Below, one piece after another: positions 41,319 through 45,857 of a stretch of 45,857 nt of DNA (its first letter is position 1; each line of letters starts with the position of its first letter). Location: assembly GCA_016195715.1 (NCBI GenBank), contig JACPZA010000007.1, positions 1 to 45,857 of the forward strand. The letters run 5' to 3'. The position numbers and the translations under genes were made by a program. The stretch comes from Candidatus Daviesbacteria bacterium. GTDB lineage: Bacteria > Patescibacteriota > Microgenomatia > Daviesbacterales > UBA10151. The notes under the pieces were generated by a model. The model was given only the letters and a program-made list of their open reading frames with translations, was not told where the DNA came from and did no database searches.

Positions 41319-42014
41319 TTATAATAAATATATATCAACAAATTGAGCATGCCAGCCTGCAGTTCTAGCATCAGGAAAACCTAGATCAATAATTTTGCCC
41401 TTGATTGCACCACCTGTATCACCAGCCACTGCTTTACCATAACCTGGGATATATACATTGGATCGCAGTTTAATAACTGATGGATCAACAGCTATTACTC
41501 CTTTGCCCTGATGCATCCCAATAGCTGTCCACTCATCACAACCCAAACAGTGGGAATCATAATGAGTTGCCCAAACCCGAAGTTTTCTCCAGTAAGAAAT
41601 TTGCCCATCTGGAGTATCCAAGCTTCGCCAGACAATTTTAGTGCCTCTTAAAATAATTTTATCTTTGGGTGGGGTAATTTCAGTTGAAACTATTTCTCTG
41701 GAATATTCTGCTCCATCATAAAAAGTAATCTCTGTTTTAATAATTTTTTGGCCATCTGTACCTTCATCTAAAATTTTATCATCATCAATTTCTGCATCTG
41801 GGTTATCCTTATAAATAATATCTTTAGCTAAAGTAATTTCTTGAGTTTCAATTTTTGAACCAAATTTTGACTGCGTTTTAATTGGTTGAGATAAAGTCAG
41901 GGAATCATTTATTTGAGGAGATTCTTGGGCTGAAACTGGGGTAATAAATTTATTAATAATTGGAGAAATCGCAAATAGTACAAGTAAAAAAATTAGGGTT
42001 AGCGCTCTATCCAT
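41319..42014 (-). CDS. G5- and 3D-domain cell-wall protein
   Basis: A 231-aa secreted protein with a signal peptide (about 1-30, ending VSAQES). A G5-like beta domain covers about 75-130 (EGTDGQKIIKTEITFYDG, with I-V-S-T-E-I). A C-terminal 3D domain follows (VWATHYDS, WTAIGMHQGKGVIAVDPSVIKL, VAGDTGGAIKGKIIDLGF), with the three conserved Asp. This layout is like the end of YabE/RpfB resuscitation factors and MltA-type lytic enzymes. It probably acts on peptidoglycan. It follows pcrA by 3 bases and converges on the frameshifted gene. Confidence 0.88.
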   Translation of the reverse strand: MDRALTLIFLLVLFAISPIINKFITPVSAQESPQINDSLTLSQPIKTQSKFGSKIETQEITLAKDIIYKDNPDAEIDDDKILDEGTDGQKIIKTEITFYDGAEYSREIVSTEITPPKDKIILRGTKIVWRSLDTPDGQISYWRKLRVWATHYDSHCLGCDEWTAIGMHQGKGVIAVDPSVIKLRSNVYIPGYGKAVAGDTGGAIKGKIIDLGFPDARTAGWHAQFVDIYLL

Positions 42015-42017
42015 TTT

Positions 42018-43898
42018 TTAAACATTTAACCACTCTTCATCATCAGAAACTGGACTGGAAATATCTTCATTAAAATCTTCTGATTTTTTAAGTCTATTTT
42101 CAAATAAATTTTCTGGAATAGACACCAAAAATCTAGAAACTAAATTATTTGATCTTTGTCCAAAATATAACCTGGAGCGAGCATAAGTTAAAAATAGTTG
42201 ATCTTTGGCCCTGGTAATTGCTACATAAGCTAAACGCCTCTCTTCCTCTAACTCAGTTGGATTTAACATCGCTCTGGAGTGAGGAAATAAACCTTCTTCC
42301 ATACCCACAATAAAAATAACAGGAAACTCTAAACCTTTTGATGCGTGAATAGTCATTAAAGTGATTGCTTCACTGCTATTAATAGATTTTCTTTTGGTAC
42401 CATTTGGCATCTCTTCATTTTGAACTAAAGCCACATTTTCTAAAAACTCCACTAAACTGGGAAACTCTTCAGCTACAGAGCGTAACTCTTTAACATTTTC
42501 TATTCTATATTTTCCCTGATCGCTGCCATCATCTAAATAAGCTAAATAGCCAGTTTGAGCTAAAATTGCATCAAGCAACTCTAACGTGCTAAATTGATCT
42601 AGTTTTTCATTTAAATTTTCTGATAGTTCATAAAATTTTTGCGAGCGACCTTTGCCAATTTTTTCAACTCTTTTTTTAGAAACAGAATCTTTTTCGTTTT
42701 GCAACAACCTTAAAAAAGACAAGACATCTTTAATCTCTTTACGCTCGTAGAATTTAATCCCACCAATTAAAGTATAAGGAACGCCATGTTTTAAAAATGC
42801 TTCTTCCAAACTTCGAGATTGGGCATTAGTGCGATATAAAATAGCCACTGAGTTTAAAGATAAATTATTTTCTTTAACAGTTTGGATGATAAAATTAGCT
42901 TCATCAACTTCTGACTTGGCTTCATAAACTAAAATTTTTGGACCTATCTTTTTATCAGTCCATAATTTTAAAATTGGATGAGTTCGATTAGCAGATATTA
43001 CTGCCTGAGCTGCATCTAAAATAATTTGAGTTGATCTATAATTTTGCTCTAAATTAAATACTTTGGCTTCTTTATAATCTTTTTGGAAATTAACGATATT
43101 TCTAAAATCAGCCCCTCTAAAGCCATAAATAGATTGAGAAGCGTCTCCAACCACGCACAAATTGCGGGATCTGGCAGCCAACATTTTAATCAACTGATAT
43201 TGAGCTGCATTGGTATCTTGATATTCATCAACTAAAATATATTTAAAAGTTAGTTGATAGCGGGTTAAAACTGGGGGACTAATTTGAAAAAGCTGAATTG
43301 TTTTCATCAATAAATCGTCAAAATCCAAGGCTTGATTTTGAGTTAAAATTTTTTGATATTCCAAATAAACTTTAGCCACAGTTTCTTGAAAATAACCTCT
43401 GGCGTATTGGGGATATTCAAGCTCTGAGATTAATTCATTTTTAGCAGAAGAGATAGTATTTCTAATAGCATGAGGATTAGTTTTTTGAATAGCTAAATTT
43501 AAATTAGCCATTGCTTCTTTAATTGCATCCATGGAGTCTTGCTCATCATAGATAGAAAAGCCAGGTTTAAGTCCTAGCTGGTAGCCTTCTTTGCGTAAAA
43601 TTTTAGCGCAAATTGAGTGAAATGTGCCCATTAAAGGGTGATTATCTCTACTGATTAACCTTAAGATTCGCTCTTTCATCTCACCAGCTGCTTTATTGGT
43701 AAAAGTTACAACTAAAATATTTTCGGCTGGAATTTTTTTCTCGGCAATCAAAAAAGCAACTCTGTAAGTTAAGACTCTAGTTTTTCCAGAGCCTGCTCCA
43801 GCTAAAATTAAAACTGGTCCATCTGTTGCCATAACAGCTTGTTGTTGAGCTGGATTTAGATCATCTAAAAGGTTAGGCATATTTTGTTTTGTTGTCAT
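42018..43898 (-). CDS. pcrA: UvrD/PcrA-type superfamily 1 DNA helicase
   Basis: A 626-aa SF1A helicase. Q motif LNPAQQQAVMATDGP; Walker A AGAGSGKT near residue 33; VVTFTNKAAGEMKER (Ia); ILVDEYQDTNAAQYQ (II); VVGDASQSIYGFRGAD (III); EQNYRST (IV); MTIHASKGLEFPVIFIVGMEEG (V); ERRLAYVAITRAKDQL (VI). It is about 100 aa shorter than B. subtilis PcrA and lacks the C-terminal Tudor-like end. The ATG at 43898 lies inside a mobile-type repeat; the ATG at 43880 (residue 7) is the better start. No leaderless -10 box precedes either. Confidence 0.95.
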   Translation of the reverse strand: MTTKQNMPNLLDDLNPAQQQAVMATDGPVLILAGAGSGKTRVLTYRVAFLIAEKKIPAENILVVTFTNKAAGEMKERILRLISRDNHPLMGTFHSICAKILRKEGYQLGLKPGFSIYDEQDSMDAIKEAMANLNLAIQKTNPHAIRNTISSAKNELISELEYPQYARGYFQETVAKVYLEYQKILTQNQALDFDDLLMKTIQLFQISPPVLTRYQLTFKYILVDEYQDTNAAQYQLIKMLAARSRNLCVVGDASQSIYGFRGADFRNIVNFQKDYKEAKVFNLEQNYRSTQIILDAAQAVISANRTHPILKLWTDKKIGPKILVYEAKSEVDEANFIIQTVKENNLSLNSVAILYRTNAQSRSLEEAFLKHGVPYTLIGGIKFYERKEIKDVLSFLRLLQNEKDSVSKKRVEKIGKGRSQKFYELSENLNEKLDQFSTLELLDAILAQTGYLAYLDDGSDQGKYRIENVKELRSVAEEFPSLVEFLENVALVQNEEMPNGTKRKSINSSEAITLMTIHASKGLEFPVIFIVGMEEGLFPHSRAMLNPTELEEERRLAYVAITRAKDQLFLTYARSRLYFGQRSNNLVSRFLVSIPENLFENRLKKSEDFNEDISSPVSDDEEWLNV

Positions 43899-43971
43899 TG
43901 CGAGGAGCTCTTAGCGACGTGGCAATCTCATGATTTTGTCTTGAGATTTCTCGCTAGCGCTCGAAATGACA
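43893..43971. mobile_element. REP/MITE-like palindromic element at the start of pcrA
   Basis: About 79 bases. The ends TGTCATTGCGAG (43893-43904) and CTCGAAATGACA (43960-43971) are inverted (one mismatch and one offset). An inner stem AATCTCA (43924-43930) with TGAGATT (43942-43948) has an 11-base loop. The GTCATTGCGAGGAGC...GACGTGGCAATCTC wording is that of a repeat widespread in many bacterial genomes. It is more GC-rich than its surroundings and separates a putative promoter near 44000 (minus strand) from pcrA. Confidence 0.7.
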
Positions 43972-44034
43972 GCTGAGGGAATGGGCATGAGCCCTAGTTT
44001 ACCATCTCTATAACTCTTTGACAAAGGCTGAAAT

Positions 44035-44063
44035 TTGCTTTTGCTTGTATAGTTTGATATAGT
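44035..44063 (+). promoter_or_regulatory. Promoter with -10 box 7 bases before the ATG
   Basis: TTGCTT (44035-44040), a 17-base spacer and TATAGT (44058-44063), 7 bases before the ATG at 44071. Predicted to give a leaderless mRNA. Confidence 0.5.
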
Positions 44064-44070
44064 ATCAGTA

Positions 44071-44430
44071 ATGGAAGCAAGGGTTTTGTTTAAAAATAAC
44101 CCTGTCTTAAAGCCAGCAATAGCAAGCTTAATCTTTTTAGCAGTAGAATCTTTATTTATTTATCCGGTTTTTTACGGATACGCATGGATTATTTTTTCCT
44201 CAATCTTGCCCAAATCTAGTTCACCCCATTTTAGTGAATTTATTTTTCTAATAATTTTTTTATTTTTTATTCCCATAGCAGCATTTGTTTTAGGAATTGA
44301 TGCAGTTAAAAAATATTTTGAACTTAAAAAAACAAATATTAAGTTATTAATACTAACTAGTCTAAGTTTTTTATTAAGCAGTTTAAATCTTTTATATATA
44401 GCTTATATATTTCGAATCTTTAAATTTTAA
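44071..44430 (+). CDS. Small multi-pass membrane protein, unrecognised
   Basis: A 119-aa protein with three to four membrane helices (about 15-32, 52-78, 87-115) and a short basic loop (KKYFELKKTN). No family was recognised. Support for it: an open frame, a promoter at the correct leaderless spacing, and composition like neighbouring membrane proteins. The thioredoxin gene follows after 75 bases with its own -10 box. Confidence 0.55.
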   Translation: MEARVLFKNNPVLKPAIASLIFLAVESLFIYPVFYGYAWIIFSSILPKSSSPHFSEFIFLIIFLFFIPIAAFVLGIDAVKKYFELKKTNIKLLILTSLSFLLSSLNLLYIAYIFRIFKF

Positions 44431-44488
44431 AAATATTTAATTGTATGGAACTTTCCTTTTAGTGATCTCTTGCAAAGAAAAATTTGGG

Positions 44489-44497
44489 TGTTAAAAT
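44489..44497 (+). promoter_or_regulatory. Extended -10 box of the thioredoxin gene
   Basis: TGTTAAAAT (TG-n-TAAAAT), 8 bases before the ATG at 44506. Confidence 0.5.
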
Positions 44498-44505
44498 AGA
44501 TACCT

Positions 44506-44763
44506 ATGGTAAAACTAATTGATTTTTGGGCTCCTTGGTGTGGACCTTGCAAAGTCATGAACCCAATCTTAGATGAGTTAGAAAAAGAGCTTTCAGGTAA
44601 GATTGAAATTGAAAAAATCAATGTTGATGAAAATCAAGCTAGAGCCTCTGAATTTGGAGTGATGGGAATTCCTACTTATGTAGTTTTAAAAGATGGTAAA
44701 GAAGTAGGTAGAAAAGTTGGAGTAACTTCTAAAGACGATCTTAAAAAACTTCTTACAGCTTGA
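44506..44763 (+). CDS. trxA: Thioredoxin (short form)
   Basis: An 85-aa thioredoxin with the redox motif W-C-G-P-C (FWAPWCGPCKVMNPIL) and cis-Pro loop GVMGIPTYVV. It starts directly at the strand before the active site; the first strand and helix of the usual about 105-aa fold are missing, and no upstream in-frame start was found to restore them. Short thioredoxins occur in CPR. It should reduce protein disulfides in the cytoplasm. Its stop overlaps the start of the next gene (TTGA). Confidence 0.92.
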   Translation: MVKLIDFWAPWCGPCKVMNPILDELEKELSGKIEIEKINVDENQARASEFGVMGIPTYVVLKDGKEVGRKVGVTSKDDLKKLLTA

Positions 44764-45068
44764 ACTTTCAACAAAAAGTTATTCAGATTATTAAAAAAGT
44801 TCCTTATGGCAAAGTCACAACTTATGGCACAATTGCCACTTTAGCTGGGATGCCTAGAGGAGCAAGAATTGTTGGAGGGATTTTAAGTTCTTGTTCTGAA
44901 AAGTTTGATTTACCTTGGCAAAGAGTAATTAATAGGCATGGGTTTATCTCTATCAAATCCCTAGATCATCCAAAGCAGTTACAAAAAGCTTTGCTTGAAC
45001 AAGAAAGTGTAGAAGTGTCGTCTGATTTCATGATAGACTTGCTAAAGTACGGTTGGTTTGGGGATTAA
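44760..45068 (+). CDS. Alkyltransferase-like protein (ATL), MGMT-family without catalytic Cys
   Basis: A 102-aa protein that looks like the DNA-binding half of O6-alkylguanine-DNA alkyltransferase: FQQKVIQIIKKVPYGKVTTYGTIA, then AGMPRGARIVGGIL (the R finger region). The active-site PCHRV is PWQRV here, so the acceptor Cys is Trp. That is the mark of ATL proteins, which bind O6-alkylguanine and hand it to nucleotide excision repair. The start is TTG 44760, overlapping the thioredoxin stop by 4 bases. Confidence 0.88.
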   Translation: MNFQQKVIQIIKKVPYGKVTTYGTIATLAGMPRGARIVGGILSSCSEKFDLPWQRVINRHGFISIKSLDHPKQLQKALLEQESVEVSSDFMIDLLKYGWFGD

Positions 45069-45163
45069 CCGGGTCCTGTCACCTGAAGTATCCCGCGATT
45101 TTTCTTCACTTGCTTCAGGTACGTTACGAAAAATCGTAAGAGCCCTCTTCGGTGCCACCCGGT
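45068..45163 (+). ncRNA. Candidate structured RNA or regulatory element with pseudoknot-ordered repeats
   Basis: Three perfect inverted repeats in 96 bases: P1 ACCGGGT (45068-45074) with ACCCGGT (45157-45163); P2 ACCTGAAG (45081-45088) with CTTCAGGT (45113-45120); P3 CGATTTTTC (45096-45104) with GAAAAATCG (45128-45136). P2 and P3 interleave inside P1, as in an H-type pseudoknot. A local hairpin TTACGA-AAAA-TCGTAA (45124-45139) competes with P3. The region is GC-rich compared with its flanks and ends 12 bases before the tpiA ATG. It matches no riboswitch or ribozyme consensus that I could recall. Confidence 0.55.
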
Positions 45164-45175
45164 ATTCTTTATATT

Positions 45176-45847
45176 ATGAATAAAAATTTGTGGATAATAG
45201 CTAACTTTAAGTCGCGGAAAAATATTCAAGAAGTTTTAAATTGGATTGGGGAAGTTGGACCAAAATTAATTAAAAAAGATAATTTAAAAATTGCAGTTTG
45301 TCCAAGTTACTCTTGCCTTTCTGAAGCTAAAAAAGCTATTCAAGTAGGTAATTTCCCTTTGCTTTTAGGTTCACAAAATTTATCAAACTTTCCAGCTGGA
45401 GCATATACTGGTGAAGAACCAGCAGAAGCTTTAAAAGAGTTTGTAGATTTATCCATAATTGGACATTCGGAGAGACGTCAAAATTTTAAGGAAACAAATG
45501 AACAAATTGCTCAAAAAATTCACCTGGCAAATCAAAGTGGGATTGAGCCGCTACTTTGTATTCAAGGGGAAGATACGCTAATTCCAGATGTAGTCAAATT
45601 AGTAGCTTATGAACCAGTTTTTGCGATAGGTACTGGTACACCAGATACGCCGGAAAATGCCAATAAAGTAGCTTTGAGTGTCAAACAAAAACATTCTGCT
45701 AATTTAGAAGTTCTATATGGCGGTAGTGTTGATGAAAAAAATGTTAAGAGTTTTATAAATCAAGAAAATATTAATGGAATTTTAGTAGGTAACGCATCTC
45801 TTGATCCGTTGAGCTTTTTAAATATCATCAACAACTGCTTAAGTTAA
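45176..45847 (+). CDS. tpiA: Triosephosphate isomerase
   Basis: A 223-aa TIM-barrel enzyme that interconverts dihydroxyacetone phosphate and glyceraldehyde 3-phosphate. Catalytic Lys in IIANFKS (GNWK in most species), His in IIGHSERR, and Glu in AYEPVFAIGTG. The phosphate-binding LYGGSV and GILVGNASLDP are present. It is about 25 residues shorter than usual. The start chosen is ATG 45176; a GTG at 45152 is in frame but lies inside the repeat structure. A weak -10, TATTCT (45163-45168), is 7 bases upstream. The window ends with an ATG at 45855-45857, possibly the next gene. Confidence 0.95.
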   Translation: MNKNLWIIANFKSRKNIQEVLNWIGEVGPKLIKKDNLKIAVCPSYSCLSEAKKAIQVGNFPLLLGSQNLSNFPAGAYTGEEPAEALKEFVDLSIIGHSERRQNFKETNEQIAQKIHLANQSGIEPLLCIQGEDTLIPDVVKLVAYEPVFAIGTGTPDTPENANKVALSVKQKHSANLEVLYGGSVDEKNVKSFINQENINGILVGNASLDPLSFLNIINNCLS

Positions 45848-45857
45848 ACTATTTATG

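Noticed and set aside
45068-45163. tRNA-like gene (7-bp closing stem)
   Set aside because: No T-loop GTTCRA, no D-loop pattern, no anticodon stem, and helices that interleave on either strand.

Overview
The window is AT-rich, densely packed bacterial DNA that looks like a Patescibacteria/CPR genome, probably of the Microgenomates type. This is an inference from gene content and architecture: a DUF4012 protein, small membrane-anchored proteins with 'F-x-Y-P' (PsbP-like) domains, cohesin-like and PEGA/SH3b surface proteins, shortened housekeeping enzymes (ValS 700 aa, MetG 471 aa, a trimmed thioredoxin) and almost no Shine-Dalgarno sequences. TGA acts as a stop codon (jag, thioredoxin), so the code is not the Gracilibacteria/SR1 one. 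No rRNA, tRNA, CRISPR array, intact insertion sequence or prophage was seen. No stretch longer than 300 bases lacks a gene; the longest gaps are 21674-21943, 7188-7417 and 35304-35530.

Layout. 1-7187 (+): the end of jag/khpB, an O-antigen-ligase-like protein, a Wzx-type flippase, RNase HI, a 977-aa fusion of an SDR/epimerase domain with DUF4012, and ribosomal protein bL25. 7418-14117 (-): an unrecognised HTH-like protein, valS, tsaD (with a GC-rich in-frame insertion), thpR and a VanW-family cell-wall protein. 14188-22747: an orphan sugar-type binding protein, murB, a nucleotidyltransferase, groES-groEL, three small proteins (two of them membrane proteins), an M23 endopeptidase and a PEGA/SH3b protein. 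22754-26934 (-): an envelope-glycan operon with a DPPR-synthase-like UbiA prenyltransferase, a WecA/MraY-like phosphoglycosyltransferase, a DUF1648-like protein and a processive GT2. 27007-34854 (-): a cohesin-like protein, tatD, pgeF, metG, a small membrane protein, sbcC, a Nudix hydrolase and sbcD. 35052-41314: a GlsB/YeaQ-like protein, a Thr/Pro-rich surface protein followed by a sortase, a methyltransferase, a FemAB-like protein, and four membrane-anchored secreted proteins, the last one frameshifted. 41319-45857: a G5/3D-domain protein, a PcrA/UvrD helicase, a small membrane protein, thioredoxin, an alkyltransferase-like protein and tpiA.

How the genes work together: much of the window serves the cell envelope (glycan polymerisation and flipping, polyprenyl-linked sugars, murB, VanW, M23, FemAB, PgeF, 3D, sortase). 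The rest is translation, chaperones and DNA repair.

Three layers are not explained by the gene list. (1) At about fifteen gene starts a -10-like box sits only 6-8 nt before the start codon, which predicts leaderless mRNAs; the only clear Shine-Dalgarno found is at metG, inside an operon. (2) Several starts that lack this arrangement have inverted repeats instead. Three of these (nucleotidyltransferase, groES, sbcD) have exactly 35 bp between their arms. Two elements (sbcD leader, tpiA upstream region) have long perfect repeats interleaved in pseudoknot order. (3) Small palindromic, mobile-looking DNA occurs inside tsaD, at the start of pcrA and before the PEGA/SH3b gene.
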